Shown here: positions 33,360-46,900 of the stretch, one piece after another
How the letters are laid out: each line of letters starts with the position of its first letter
Position numbering within the stretch: the first letter of the stretch is position 1
Assembly: GCA_025093985.1 (NCBI GenBank)
Contig: JACAAK010000008.1
Span: 248,001-312,000, forward strand
DNA length: 64,000 nt
Direction: 5' to 3'
Source of the DNA: Calvatia gigantea
Taxonomy: Eukaryota > Basidiomycota > Agaricomycetes > Agaricales > Lycoperdaceae
Made by a program: the position numbers and the translations under genes
Notes under the pieces: generated by a model
Told to the model about the DNA's origin: nothing
Databases searched by the model: none
Seen by the model: the letters and a program-made list of their open reading frames with translations, nothing else

Positions 33360-34640
33360 CTTTTGTCTAAACGATTGGGCTCAACTCGATGTCCTACACA
33401 CGCACTTTCTCCGCCCTGATTTACGGAACGTCTTCTACCCCGCGACGCCGGCCTGACTTATCCCGGAGAGAACGAAATTTGCGTCAACTGTAGGGCCAGC
33501 TTCACTTGAGTTGGATGCGACAAAAATTTGGGAGATTAGGAAGGCTTCAGGGAGCATAGCTTGGGAGGTACGCCTTTTCTGCCACTACTGTCCCGAATAC
33601 AAGGTTTAGAGGCCACTCAGAATTAAGAACAGCGCAATTGTACAGACGTCGTTCCGTTACAAGTCCACGAGGTGGCGGCAACGTAACTCATTGCAGTGGG
33701 TCGGTATGCTCACCTCGTCATGCAAACATTGTACGAGTTGTCGAAGCCTAGCCACAAGGACGGGGACCTGAAAATTTAGAACGTCCCCCAAGCCCTCAGA
33801 GCCCTCGCGCTTAAAGCCAGGGACGTGGTCCACCTCGCCGCTAGACTGAATAAAGTACTCGCCTCACCCATGTCCGCGCCCAGAATCCTAGCCGATTCCG
33901 CCACGCCATCCTCTTCACCACTCACGCTCTTGACCACAAACCCTGCACGGAAACTTCTAGAAGGTATATTCATTCGTTCCCCAGTCCCACAGCCGGGATT
34001 ACAAACGACCAATGTACCTGTAACGACCGGCATGATTAGGGACAAGGACAAGGAACTGGTGAGCATGGGTTGTCGAGAGTTCCGAAATGGATGTTGAAAT
34101 ATCGAGGCATCATTACATCAAGTTAAATTCAGGATGGATGGGATCACACTTGGGGCCTTTAGGTGTCAGTATGCCGTCCTCCGTTCCCATTTCCATGCTT
34201 CGACGTACAAGTTGCTAATGATCAGGTATGGTGCTGCAGCTCTCCTTCCACCGACGATACTTCGCCAAGTAATCCCTCTTCTCTTACAATCCCCGCCTAT
34301 CCACAAACGTACATTCAAGCTGGCTTCCGAGTAACCTCACTGCCCCGCTCTCCCCAGACAATCTTAGAGTGCCTCATGAAACATTTACTGGCGCAAGATC
34401 CACGGATAACAGTGGGTGTGGCTGTCAGGGAAGGCAAAATGGCCACCATAGTGAAGGAGAGATGACATCAAAGCGAGAGGCAAGGTGGTGAGATAACGCA
34501 AAATGTACGATTGCAGATAATGATGGGAGTAGGTGTTAGCTGGAGAGGTGGGAGTGAGGTAGTGACTGCTTATTGGGAAGGTTTGGGATGGACAAATGTT
34601 CAACGGTTAGTTAGTGGTAGTGGGTATCTGTGAGGGGCAG
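33360..34640 (+). pseudogene. VPS36 relic V6
   Basis: Plus-strand blocks matching V5: a degraded NZF region (about 33,370-33,470), the helical segment ALRALALKARDVVHLAARLN (about 33,795-33,850), IFIRSPVPQPGLQTTNVPVT (about 33,970-34,030), and the tail with PPIHKRTFK (about 34,295-34,320). Many stops. It ends about 180 bp before the NLR7 stop and faces it. Confidence 0.65.
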
Positions 34641-34822
34641 TGGGTATATATGTTGGGGTCGGGCGGATATCCTGGTGAATACTGATTTGCGGAGTCAGAG
34701 TAAAGTTACAGCTATTTGTCAACGCAGAGCAAAAGAGGAGTTAATTAAACTACAAGTGCAGAACGATGAAACGAGTGACTCAAGGCCGGCCCTGTCTCTG
34801 ACCAACAGTCACCGCCCTCACT

Positions 34823-37087
34823 TCAACCATCAACCTCTGAATTAAATTGCCCTCGATATAGCCTCTCCCCTTCATCCAAGTCAATCATGGTGAGTTCCAG
34901 GAAGAACCCCAAATCATAGTTGATTTCCCAATACCAGAAATACGACTTCGAGTCGGGTCCCACGGTGTATAATCCCAATTCGACCCGACCTTGCGGTTTG
35001 TCAAGAAAGGGGGTAGTGGGGTGATAGGGCCGTATGATATTTCTCTGTAGTCGGCTTTCGATCTCGTCCTTCAAACACGTTAGGTAGCCATTTTACTATC
35101 TTATATTGTAAGACCCACCTTTTTGAATGCAGCAACGTCAAATTTTGGAAATTCACCAGGTTGAAGCCAAGTAAGCATCGTCCCCTGAACGTACTTGCAA
35201 AGGCCGGCACAACCATATATTATGGCTTTGGCCATATCCAGATTTGAAGAACTGGCTCCTAAGATATGTGCGGTCACATATAACCATTTACGAAAATCGA
35301 AATCAGCTCCAGCTACGGAAGATTGAGTACCACAGCTGCAATAAAGCGTAGCTTCGATGACAGAGTTGACCAGTTCATTTGTATGCCGATAAGAAAGACT
35401 GGATGTCGAATTAGGCACACCAGGCGCTCGAACCAGCACTAGAGGTATAGGGGTCAATTTAGCAAAGGGTGTTGAGATGGAATAAACATACCCGAGCCTT
35501 GCCAAAAATGGTGTCTTTCAAATTGGAGCGCTAAATCTTGCATCCTCCTGAGAACAAAGTTGTCTACTGTGGAAATACAGTATCTCCCGGAACGGCGCGG
35601 ATCCTCCAGAAAATCTTGGAATGATTTATGATAGAAGGAAATGGATCCGCCGAGTAAATTAAAAATGATGATGTTGTATTCCCACAACGTAATGCGACGG
35701 TTAACACGCAGGAATGAATGACTGGTGTCAATTGTAGGGTCAGGCTTCAGGGGCTTGGGTTGGTGCTGAAGATGTACCACGGCGCCCATTTGGTGGCACG
35801 TGGCTTCGAGCTCCACCCGGGATATCCCTGCGTAATTGGCAATCATCATTGCGCCGGAAGAACTCCATGAGCACATGGCAGCGAGGACTCGATGGATGGT
35901 GGGAAACATTCTGATGGGGATGCGCTGCATGATCAGTGTATAAAATGCGTCCAGTTCTGCAAAGGCAGGTTCAGCGATGTGGTCATGTTGTTTGGGATTT
36001 GAGATGACAACGATAATCGCACGCAACAACTCCTCGGGGTTCAGAGAGTCCGGATGACCAACAAATCGAAGGACTGTCTTCGCGTAGATAAACAGTCCAC
36101 CTGCGGCACGCACAAGCTTTTGTATGTCACCATCAGATGGCCAGGGGGACGCCATGGTGGCGTACAGGCGTGGAAGGATATCCTCAAAGCCGGCCCTGAG
36201 GTAAAGCTCGATGTCTTTATCGGCGTCGCCTGAGACCGGAAGAACGACCTTGTAGCAGAACCTGGAAATGCTGGCCCTGGAGAATGTGGCCTCGATGTGG
36301 CGCTCGGGGCGACTGAAGAACGCCCAGCACAGAGGAGCAACACCATCACAGGCTGCAGAGGCCACGATGTCAACAATCTCGCACTGTGCTTCTCGACTCT
36401 CGCACTCGTCAAGGCCATCGATGATTACCGGAATCCTTTTCCCAATCCCTAGTCCTTTTTCCTCTAGTTCCCGCAATGGTTCGACAATCAACCCCCGGAA
36501 CTGCGATTTCAGTGTTTTGTGAAGTAAGGCTCTTGTCACCACAAATCTTCGCATCAAGGAGTTTACGATAGCTGGGATGGACAGTGGCAAGTTGATAGGC
36601 AATGGAGGTGAAGAATTTTGAATGTTCGCCCCCGTTGTTGGTCGAAATAGTACTGCTTCTTGAGTGTCTGTTGATCGAGAAAAAGAACGCGGCGCCTAGT
36701 TTCCTCTGCCCCTCCAGCTTCTCTGCACAAGTCTGAGCCACGGCGGATTTTCCAACTCCGGCCGGTCCCTTCATCCAGTATATGGGCAGGGGAGTGTCGC
36801 CGACAGCAGGGAGGGCCCAGTTAACGATGTCTTCGACATACTGTTCGCGGGTTCCAGGAAAGCATTGAGGAGGAGGATGGCGAGCGGATGAGTCATGGGC
36901 AGCCTCAGGGACTGACGCATTGAAAAGGATATCGATACCTGGTTCATCACGATGTTAGATCAGCTCAGCCGCCCGCCTGTCGTGTTAGTTTGAACTTACC
37001 ACTCGGTGAAGTCGACTGATTGACGGTTACATCAGTAAAGTGGCCATTATTGATTTCGAAATTCTGAGCATTGGAGAAAAAAGACAT
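34823..37087 (-). pseudogene. NLR7: NACHT STAND NTPase with a single frameshift
   Basis: Exons 37000-37087, 35492-36938, 35119-35438 and 34823-35068; introns 50-61 nt, all with intact splice sites. P-loop GPAGVGKS, the Walker B region (VIIDGLDECES, Ile for Phe) and FFSRPERH are present. One extra base at about 36,520-36,530 (plus strand gaagtaaggct; NLR9 has gaactcggct) breaks the frame between the P-loop half and the Walker B half. Nearest relative of NLR4 and NLR9 in the array. Nearly intact, so possibly very young or allelic. Confidence 0.8.
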
Positions 37088-37201
37088 TGCGAGTTGAGTA
37101 GTCAGGAGGATGTTGGCAGGGAGTGGTCATTTGGCTCTGGTGAGGCGAAGAGAGTGAAGCACAGACATGAGGCCTAAGGGCTGTATTCGACTGGCCTCGG
37201 C

Positions 37202-37211
37202 CTAAAAATAG
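37202..37211 (-). promoter_or_regulatory. TATA-like element of NLR7
   Basis: The minus strand reads CTATTTTTAG 115 bp upstream of the ATG. Confidence 0.5.
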
Positions 37212-37329
37212 ATTGATCTCTTGCCACCTGGAGTCCTCACGTCCAAACACCCGGCCGCAGCAAAGTTAATGTTGAACATTTGAACGTTGATTTTCAAGAC
37301 CCTACACGTTCACGCCTGGGCCCACTAGA

Positions 37330-38215
37330 GTGTGCACACGGACCTTAGCACTCTGCTTCACTATACCTTTGATCGTTGCAGTCTCATAACCCTCCAGCAT
37401 CATCGCTTCCGTCCATCTCCGCGTGGCGCACTGGGCCATGTGGCTTTGCACACTCAGTGCAATCCCATGCGCCGCACATACATTTCTCAGCTATCCGTCA
37501 TTGCCCAGATGCGAGATCCCTTATACTTCCACTATGCTCCCTAATTCGTCTTGGAGAGAACATAGTCCGCGCCAATGACAAGACCCGCTGCAGCCAAGCT
37601 CAAGGATGATGACAAAGGGGAATGTGTGATAAGAAAGGCGGCGGCAAGGGTTTTCATACGATCCTCAACGGGAATTTAAAGGAGTAAGGCTTGGGACGTA
37701 CGTCCACACACCATCGCTTTATTGGATCAAAGACTGAAAGTCACGTAGAATGGGACAGCATAACTATACAACTACGAGTCCAAAGGCTATGGCAATACGA
37801 TCATCAAGGGTGGCATCAGTGTGTTTTCCCTTCTCGCCGAAACCTGGATGTTCATATACCAAACAAGCCAGTAATCTGCGAACTGTCGGGACCTCCACTC
37901 AAGGATGTGAATTCGACTTCAGGAACAACCCCCACAACTCCAAAGTACTTGTGACTAAAGCAAGGCACATGGTCCAACTTGTCACCGAATTAAACGAAAT
38001 ACCCACCTCAGCTCCACCCACGTCCGCACTTCCATCCTAAAACTGCCACACCATCCTCTTCCCCACTTTTGCACTCAACACATCCCAATTCATCGCAAGA
38101 GCTTCCGTAAGAAGCTGCATTTATCCATTCATCACTTTCCCAGCCGCCGGGATGGCGGATGACCAACGTACCTGTGACAAACGAGACGTTCAAAGACAAT
38201 GATAAATGGACTGAC
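37330..38215 (+). pseudogene. VPS36 relic V7
   Basis: Near-copy of V4 without the solo LTR: zinc-finger region (about 37,460-37,540), then ILNGNLKE, then the coiled segment VTELNEIPTSAPPTS (about 37,980-38,030) and the following Ser-rich part. No open frame of useful length. Faces the NLR relics at 38.3-39.7 kb. Confidence 0.6.
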
Positions 38216-38344
38216 AGAGTTGGGGGAAGTACCGCTCGCTGGACAGGGAGGCCGGGCGTGAGGGGTTGAAATCGGACGCAATCGTCCCTATCTACGATGG
38301 GTTGTTTGAAATTGTACAGTATAAAATCTGGAATGCATATTAAA

Positions 38345-38480
38345 TGGTGTGGGAATTGCTGGAGGATTGGTCTCGTTCTACCATAAATCCTTCAAGGACT
38401 TTCTTCTTGATCCAGTGCGCTCAGGTAGCTATTGTGTCAAGCACTCGGACGCACTAGTAAAGCATTATCTCGAAACGGTC
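38345..38480 (+). pseudogene. Inverted NLR fragment
   Basis: The plus strand encodes GGLVSFYHKSFKDFLLDPVR and then SGSYCVKH, the end of NLR exon 2. Every other NLR copy reads on the minus strand, so this 130-bp piece is inverted relative to the array. Confidence 0.75.
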
Positions 38481-38484
38481 TTCT

Positions 38485-39640
38485 CCAGGTTCAATAGTTG
38501 CATCCATTACAGCGTAAAGCCGTGCCACGATAAATGAATAAACGGGTTCCTTCGTATAAGGGCACGAAAGGTAAGAGGCGGGATGTGGTCTGTTGGGTGT
38601 TCGGACAAGCTCTAGTGACATGAGAGTTAAGATGGCGAAAGTACCTGTAGATCAAGTCAACACACCTGCCGCGCACACGAGTTCCTTCATATTGCTGTCG
38701 GGCGGCCAAGGGAAATCCATAACAGTATTGAGACGTCGAAGGATACTCTCAAAGCCGGTCACGAAGTAGAGTTCAATGTCTCCATCAGTGTCACGCGAGA
38801 TTGGGAGGATGGTATTGTGGCAGAGTGTGGAAATGCTAGCCTTGGAGAATGCAGCCTCGATATGTATATGGACATTCGGGCCGGCTAAAGAAAGCCCAAC
38901 ACAAAGGAGGAGAATTGTCGCGGAGAGCAGCAGCTACGATTGCAACAATTTCGCATTGCGAGCCCTGACTCTCGCATTCATCAAATCCATCGACGGATAC
39001 TGGGATCCTCGTCCCAATTCCCTTCTCCTCCTTCCTCCAATTCACGCAGCAGTTGGGCAAATAGCTCCCAGAATTGCATTTCCATCGTCTCATTGACGAG
39101 TGCCTTATTACAACGGACCTGCCTCTTGATGAGGTCATGATAGTCGGTGTTGACGGTAACGAGCTGGTATGCAATGGAAGGGAAGAATTTATTTCGTCCA
39201 TTGATAGAGAAAAAGAATGCCAGGGTGCCGGATAGTGTTTATCGAGACGCTCGAGCCTCCCTACCTCCCTACACAGGTTTGGGTCACAACAGATTTGTCC
39301 ACTCTGGTTGGCCCTCTCATCCGATGTACAGGCAGGGACGTACCACCAACCGGAGGAATGGCCTAATGAACGATGTCTTCGACGTATTGTTCGCGGGTGC
39401 CAGGGAAACATCGAGGGGGCTGATCATGGGCAGGTGAATGATGTGCAGCTTCGTGGAAGCTTCGAGCTCTCAAGGAGAATATCAACGCCTAATCGATATG
39501 AGGGTATCGCATCAGCCCAAGCATCCGTTGGTCACATTGGGGTCGGACCTACCAGTCTGTCCAGTCAGATTGTTGACAGTCAGATCTGTGAAGCGGGAGT
39601 TGCTGACGGCGACGTTCCGAACATTGGACAAAAAGGGCGC
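38485..39640 (-). pseudogene. NLR8 relic
   Basis: Minus-strand homology in order: C-terminal exon region (about 38,500-38,640), ILRRLNTVMDFPWP (about 38,690-38,750), sensor-1 region (about 38,880), VSVDGFDECES (Walker B, about 38,965-38,995), helices to about 39,190, P-loop region (about 39,290-39,330) and the IDIL/ARD region (about 39,400-39,490). Sequence between the exon-2 end and C-terminal exon is missing. Many frameshifts. Sister of the relic at 22.9-24.3 kb. Confidence 0.65.
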
Positions 39641-40059
39641 GTTGAGGTAAGATGTTAGTGGGGGATTGTCGTTGACACCAGCGAGACCTAGGGAACAAGG
39701 TTGGCTACAGCGAAAAGCACAACACCAAGGCTGCCGAAAGGCGAACCCGAATCAAGTTCAATCTCCACTACCAACGAGCAGTGAAAATCTCGCAAAAGCG
39801 AAGCCATTCAGTGGTCACACCGGCAAGCTGATATTGTTTGCAGCACCATCGACTGTCTTCGTAACCACCAACGCCAATTGATGTCTGTTCCAGTCACCGG
39901 CGAGACAGAACAGCTGCGTAGACCGCTTGTCGAAAGTCATCCGTCGAAGGAAAAGGAGGAGAGCCAAATGACGATCAACAAAACGTTAACAAACCCTGAT
40001 AGCGTCCTAAGTTGGTCAACACCAGCACACCTCGCCCGTTTCGCCTCCTTTAGCAACTC

Positions 40060-40850
40060 CAACATCCAGATCTAGGTGACTGTGCGCAATCCCATGGCCC
40101 ATATGTACATTTCTCGTCCATCGTTGCACGAGTACGAGATTTGTGAACATCCCTTGTTTCGGTGATGCCAACTCGACCTATCCCGGAAAGGACGAAATCT
40201 GCACCGACGACTCGGCCTGCTTCACTTGACCTCAATGACGGTGAGAATTGGGGAGGCTTGTAACAGGACGACAAAATCGACATTAGGGAGGGAGATGAAG
40301 CTTTCTATGTTGTCAGAGGAGTCCGGAAGGGTAGAGTTCGGAAGGTGGGGTCCCACCTGTTACCGGTAACACAGGGCTTAAAATCATACAGAATCTGGCA
40401 ACGCAGTTGTACGAATCCAACATGGCCATAAGCCCAAAACGTGAGGGCGACGCAACCAAACGGAGTGACATCAGTGCGTCCTTCCTTTTACCCTAATACC
40501 TAGAAACTAATAACGCGAGGACAGTTGGTACTCTGTGCAATCGTTGAACCCTTCACCCACGAATACGGACCATGACCTCAAGAACGGGCTACAGGACCTT
40601 GGAGCACCTATGATCAAAACCAGCGCCTTGGGCCATCTCGCCGCTGAACTCAACAAAACGCTCGTCTCAGCCACACCCACATCCTCACCCCCGTCCAATC
40701 CCGCAGTATAATCCCCTCCCTCAGTCACACTCAATACGACCAATTCGTCACGAGAAATCGCCTTCCCCAGCTGGCAGACGACCAATGTATCTGTAATGGA
40801 CGATATGATCAAAGACAAAGGCAAGTGGGTTAGTGGACTGGCGTGAACGT
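40060..40850 (+). pseudogene. VPS36 relic V8
   Basis: Plus-strand remnant with an NZF-like region (about 40,080-40,170) and the helical segment after it (LKNGLQDLGAPMIKTSALGH at about 40,580-40,630; AAELNKTL). It lacks the tail and runs into a short NLR scrap (about 40,845-40,900, matching the sensor-1 region on the minus strand). Confidence 0.6.
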
Positions 40851-41639
40851 GGCCTCGATACGGGAATCAGGGCGGCTGGAGGAACGCTTCGGCCCTCTGG
40901 CGTTGATACATTGGAACAGAGTACATTGTTGGTATGGACAACGCTTGTGTGAAGCTCGGCCGGGTATTACGGGTGTGGTCGGTACAATGATGGTGGGAGG
41001 TCCGGTCGACGATAACTAGGTTGTAGAGGAAATATATGAGTCAGTTTTGGTGTATTGTGCTAGGCTGTTGCGAGGAGGTGGACGAGATGAGAAATCAGAG
41101 AGGGGTGGGGGAGGTTGGTATCGAATTAGCTGGGGAGGTAGTCAGCGTATGTCGTACGCGCTATTGGCGCTTCAGCGCCAGCCGCAACCTCCTCCCATTA
41201 CGGATGATAGCCTTGAACCCATTCCAACCATGCGACAACAACAGCATCCCGCAGACCACCACCCTCCGCTCGTTCCCTCACAATGAAGGACCAGCCACAG
41301 TTATAAATCACACCATCCTCGCGCATCCAACCTCTGCGACACTACCCATACTACTTCGTGGCGAATTTCTCAAATTCCATCATTACAGTGACCAATATTT
41401 GAGGTCTTAGAAATAGTGCTTCGTCGTAAGTTTCCAGCAACTTCTTCTGTCCGGCAACTGGCTTACACACATAGGAACGCGGATTATGGACGTACACATA
41501 CCACAGCTTCCATGGACACATTCCACCCGCAGCTCATATCTGTGAACCCTGTCGCGTCCCCTCATCATCGCAGTGTCCACATCACAGTATTGGCGTGGCT
41601 TCCGTCCGAGTCCTTCTACCGTCTCGAGTAGTATCGCCT
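40851..41639. other. Array intergenic DNA with a short NLR scrap
   Basis: Contains about 50 bp of minus-strand NLR sequence near 40,845-40,900, then the same unassigned unit seen at 32.5-33.3 kb. Confidence 0.4.
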
Positions 41640-43000
41640 CACGCCCGTTGTCTCCTTAAGCAAATGGAGCGCTATGTCTAAATCGAGATGAGTGAGTTCA
41701 ACTTGGTGTCCTGCGCGTGCCAATCCACCTTTTACTATAAATTCACAGGACGTCCCCTACTTGAGCAATTCTGATACAACCTATCATAGAGAGAACGAAA
41801 TTCGCGATGGCTTCGGAGTCTTCTTCACCTGGCCAGACGACAATGAGAATTTGGGAGAGTAAGAAGTGAAACTTGGGAGGTGCGCCTTCCCCCGTCGCCG
41901 TCGTCCTGAATACAAAGCTAAAGGTCATCCAGAATCGCGACCAGCGTCACTGCACAGATTCTGTATCGTTACGATTCCAGAGGGCAAGGGAAATGCAAAT
42001 GGTATTCATATGTCCGTCTTGTCATACCAATTTCAGATACTCAAAAATTGAAAACAGCTGGTATTCTGCAAAGCGTCAAAGCTTCTGCCCCAGGATGGGG
42101 ATCTGAAACTTTAGGATGCCCCCAAAACCCTGAAGCACCCCGCTCAAAAGCCAGGACGCAGCCCACTCGTGGTCCACGTTGCCGCTGAACTAAATGAAAG
42201 CTCGTCCTAGCCACACTCACACCCGTCCTCACCCAATACCGTCACGCCGTCCTCTTCCTCACTCGCTCTCAATACCACAATCCCCACTCGAGACCTTCCA
42301 ATATGTTTGTTCGTTTCCCGGTCCCCTGAGCTAGGATTACGGTCTTCCAACGTACCTGTAACGAACGACATGATTAGAGACGAAGAAACGTGAATCAAGG
42401 AACTGGCGGTTGAGTTGGCAGGAGTTCTGAAACGGACGATGAAATATCGCGGTGTCCTTTCACTAAGTGAAGTTCGGGGTGGACAAAATCACGCTTGAGG
42501 TTCCGGTGCATCTCTTTTTTTTCCTCCCTATGCTTCAATGTACAAGTTTGCTGACAATCTGATGTGGTTCTACAGCCCTCGTCTCATCAAGGATGTTCCA
42601 CCAAGTAATTTTATACCTCCCGCAATATATCCCCCCACTATTCATAAACGCACGCTCAAGATGTCTGGCTTAACAATCCTCCACACGCCACCCGACTTTC
42701 CTCATTCATTTTCCAAACCCCCGCACAACGTCGCCTGGCACAAGACCCAAAGGAAATGAAGGCAGCTAAGGGGAGCAACAACGGTCGGGGCGGCAATGGG
42801 AGACTATTGACGAGACAAAGTGAGGGGGAGTCGTAAGAGATGATGTAGAATGTATGCTTGTTGATAGTGGCGTCGCAGAAATGGGTGGAGTAGGAGAGGC
42901 CGAAGTGAGGTGACGGCCAAGTATATCTGTTGGGCATGTCTTGGATGACAGACGTTTGATGGCCCACTAGCGCTATCGTGTTCGTCAATAATGGGGGGTG
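41640..43000 (+). pseudogene. VPS36 relic V9
   Basis: Plus-strand blocks: degraded NZF region (about 41,700-41,800), coiled segment (about 42,110-42,200), Ser-rich segment and the winged-helix/tail part with PPTIHKRTLKMSGLTILHTP (about 42,630-42,690). Frames are broken throughout. Confidence 0.6.
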
Positions 43001-43049
43001 AATATGCATTGACGTCTCTGGGAAGATGATAGGTCCGGGTGAACCTTTC

Positions 43050-43640
43050 GTGGGTGTTCATTGTGAGTGTTTACCAACACTGCGATTTTTTTGTGTCACC
43101 TGGATCCCAAGAAGTTTTGTGAGAATGAGAAATGGCATGGGCATCTGCGGGGACATTGATGCTCAAGTTCTGGGATGATCACTATAGAGAGGTGGGTCCA
43201 TAGGAGATTATGAGAGTGTGGTTTGACCTCAATTAGAACAAATGGTACTTAGAGGTGGCCGACGTTTGGAAATCGCTGGATGATTATATGATGGCAGGAT
43301 CCTGAGACCCCACGAGAGCCTCCGGACATAGGTTTGGTCCTCAGAAGACACCAAAGAGCACGACCCGCACAAACTCATGGGCAAATTTCGCTTGGGGATA
43401 GCGGTGCTGATTGCACCAGGAAGTATTTTTTGAAGACATGCGATAAAATGACATGCACAATGGGTTCCAATTCCCTGGAGATTGCTCAAGTGGCGAGCAG
43501 CGGAAGCCCAGACTGAGCTGGAAGGTGGCCATCACGATGTCCCTGGCTAAGGAATGGCTACAGCGGCTGAAAGAACATTTATCACCGGCTAGATTAGTAT
43601 TATTGATTTTATATGTCAAGGCTGAGAAGATGGCTCCAAA
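43050..43640. other. Second copy of the unassigned segment of 14.9-15.3 kb
   Basis: Shares blocks with about 14,880-15,290. The frame open on the minus strand in the first copy is only partly open here. No family recognised. Confidence 0.4.
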
Positions 43641-43664
43641 ATTATGAAGTCAGAGTTACACTAC

Positions 43665-43845
43665 TGTTGTAACGAGCGGCAGGGATCTAGAGTGAGATAA
43701 TACACTCAGAATCGTAGAACGAGACTGAGGTGTACAAAAGTACAGTAAAGCTCGAAAATAGAGCGATTACATAATGGCTGATGTAATGAGTGGAACTGAA
43801 GAATAGTCCGAAGTAAGTCCTTACAAAGAGGGTATATGCACAACA
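43665..43845 (-). mobile_element. Solo LTR, TGTTGTG...ACAACA family (181 bp), reverse orientation
   Basis: Plus strand begins TGTTGTAACGAGCGGC and ends GGTATATGCACAACA, the reverse complement of the family member at 24,413-24,705 minus its 112-bp expansion. Flanked by the 5-bp duplication ACTAC (43660-43664 and 43846-43850). Empty paralogous sites lie near 17,580-17,600 and 34,700. Confidence 0.9.
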
Positions 43846-43956
43846 ACTACTTGGTAATTTCAAAGTGGGGATAGCGAAAGAGGAGGCGACTAAGCTACTA
43901 GTACAGCATCACGAAATCCATGGCTTGAGTATGCTCTGCTTCTAACCACTACCATT

Positions 43957-46900
43957 TCAACCATCTGCCTACGAACCGAACTGCTCTCGATATGACTTTT
44001 CTCCTTCATCTAAGTCAAGCATTGTGGAGACTGCACGTTGGCTGCCTTCGGAACGGCACCCAACGAGCATCTCACACTAATCAGTCCACCCTCCGAAGAA
44101 TTCATCACCCCGACTATTCATCGATACGTCGCCGATCCACTCATTCCTCGCTCACTACACAAACCGTCCATTTCGCCTGCCATACGTCGTGTTTTAGACC
44201 AATACCCACTTTAATAAAATTTCACTGCACACCTTTCTCGTTATTGATTTTTTTTTCTAATTCAGACTCTTTGCCTCCGTAGTTGCACATTCACTCGTTA
44301 TGTTTGAAAATTTCCAACATTTTACCACAGCTCCCTAGCCTAACCTTCATTATACTAACTCAACACATCTGCTATACAGATTCAGTATTTGTAGATAACC
44401 TGTAGAAATTGAACACCGGACAAGTTGTCTACAGCATAAATACAGTCGAGCCAGTAGAGGCTCGACACCTAGTAATTGGATACCCATTTTTCACTCTCGA
44501 AGTCTCGCTCTGAACTATCTCAGCTCTGTCTCTCGTTGTCGGTCACTCTCTCGTTGACTCTTGTTCCACACTCGTTCCAAAATCTTGTCTTCAGCGATGC
44601 TGTCACTCTCGCCCCTCCTTCTCTTGTGTTCTGGACCTCTGTCTCTCCTTTCCTGGACCTGGTTTTTGAAGCCTCGTGACTGACAGGACACAGTCACACC
44701 CTATTTTCGTTGAACTGCCACCTCATCTCTTCAGCATCTCCAGCTCCCGGAAGGTCTCCAAATCATAATTGATTTCCCAATACCAGAAATTTGACTTTGA
44801 GCCATGCCCCATGGTGTATAATCCTGATTCGACCCGACCTTGCAGTTTGTCAAGAAAGGGGGTAGTGGGGTGATATGGTTGTATAATATTTTCCTGTTGT
44901 CCCCTTTCGACCTCATCCTTCAAACACGTTAGCTGTCTATTACCTTATATTGCAAGGCACAGGCCCACCTTCTTGAATGCAGCAGCGTCAAATTTTGAGA
45001 ATTCACCACCAGGTTGAAGCCAAGAAAGCATCGTCCCGCGAGCATACCTGTGAAAGCCAGCACATTGATGCAATGCAATATCGGACACATAATGGATTGT
45101 GGACAGCCCGAGAATTCTGGCTACACTTGTGAAAATGTACAACTTTTTGCGGAAGTCGGGATCAGCTCCGGATTCAACAACTCCGTTGCCGGCGGATACA
45201 TAAATTATGGCTTCAATGAAAGAGTTGACCAATTTATTGACAAATGGATAGGAAAGACTGGATGTCAAATCAGGAGCATCAGGTGCTCGAACCAGTTCTA
45301 GAGTAAGAGGGTTTAATTTAACAAAGAATGCCAAGATGAAGTCAACATATCCTGAGCCTTGCCAAAGGTGACGTTTTTCAAATCGGAGCACTAAATCCTG
45401 CACCCTCTTGCCAACAGGGCTGCCTGCTGCATTGATACAATAAATCCCGGAACGGCGTGGATTCAGTAGAAAATCCTGGAATGATTTATGGTAGAAGGAA
45501 ATTCTTCCGCCAAGTGAGAATAAAATCATGGAGTAGCACCTTTCCTCCTCAAGGCCTTGGCTAATATGCAGGAATGAATGACTGTTGTCGATCGTAGGGT
45601 CAGATTCCAGCAGCTCGTGTTGGTGCTGAAAATGAACCACTGGCGCCCATTTGGTAGCAGGCTGGCTTCAAGCTCCACCCAGGATATCCCGAGGAGATTG
45701 GCAATCACCAATGCAGTGGAAAGAAGAGGGTCCATCAAGTCCAAGGCAGCAAGCACACGGTGGATGGTGGGAACCATTTTGGCAGGGATGCGCTGCATGA
45801 TCAGCATATAAAATGCAGTCCAGCTCTGTGAAGGCAGGCTCAGCGATGGAATCACGCTGTCCGGGATTTGAGACTACAGCAATAATCGCATGCAACAGCC
45901 CCTCGGGATTGAGAGAGCCTGGATGACCAACAAATCGGAGGACCGTCAGTTGCGTAGATAAACAGCCCTCCTGCAGTAGTGCACTGAGCTTGTGCATATC
46001 AGTATCAGATGGCCAAGGGGACGGCCATGGTGACATTTAGACGTCGAAGGATATTCTCAAAGCCGTCCCTGAGGTACAGCTCAATATCTCTATTGGCTTC
46101 GCGTGAGACTGGGAGAACTGACCTTGTGGCAGAGCAGGAGAAATTCTGGCATTGGAGAATGTAGCCTCGATATGGGGCTCAGGGCGACTGAAGAACGCCC
46201 AACACAGAGGAGCAACACCATCACAGGGCTGCGGAAACAATGATCTCGAACAATCTTCGCACTGTGCTTCTCTACTCTCGCATTCAATCAAGGCCATTCG
46301 ACGATTACTGGAATCCTTTTCCCAATTTCTAGTCCTTTCTCCTCCAGTTCCCTGCAACGGTTCGATGATCAAGCCCCAGAACTGTGATTCCAGTGTTTTG
46401 TGAACTCGGCTCTTGTCACGACTGGATTTTCGCATCGAGGAGGTTATGATAGTCGGGATAGATAGTGGCGAAGTTGATAAGCAATGGAAGTGAAGAACTT
46501 GTAGTGTTCACCCCTGTTGTTGATCGAAATAGTATTGCTTTTGGAGTGTCTGTTGATCGAGAAAAAGAATGCAGCACCCAGTTTCCGTAGCCGCTTCAGT
46601 TTCTCTGCACAACTCTAGGGCCATGGCAGATTTGCCCACTCCAGCCTGGACCTTTCATCCAGTATATAGGTAGGGGAGTGTTCGCCGACAGCAGGGAGGG
46701 CCCAGTTAACGACGTCCTCGACATACTGTTCAGCAGGTGCCAGGAAAGCACCTGAGGGGGAGGAATCGCGAGCAGATGAGTCATGGGCCAGCCTCAGGGA
46801 TTGATGCCTCGAGCAGGATATCGATACCTGGTTCATCAGTGATATGAGATCAGCTCAGCTGCCCGGTCGCCATGTTAGTTTGAGCTTACCACTCAGGCCA

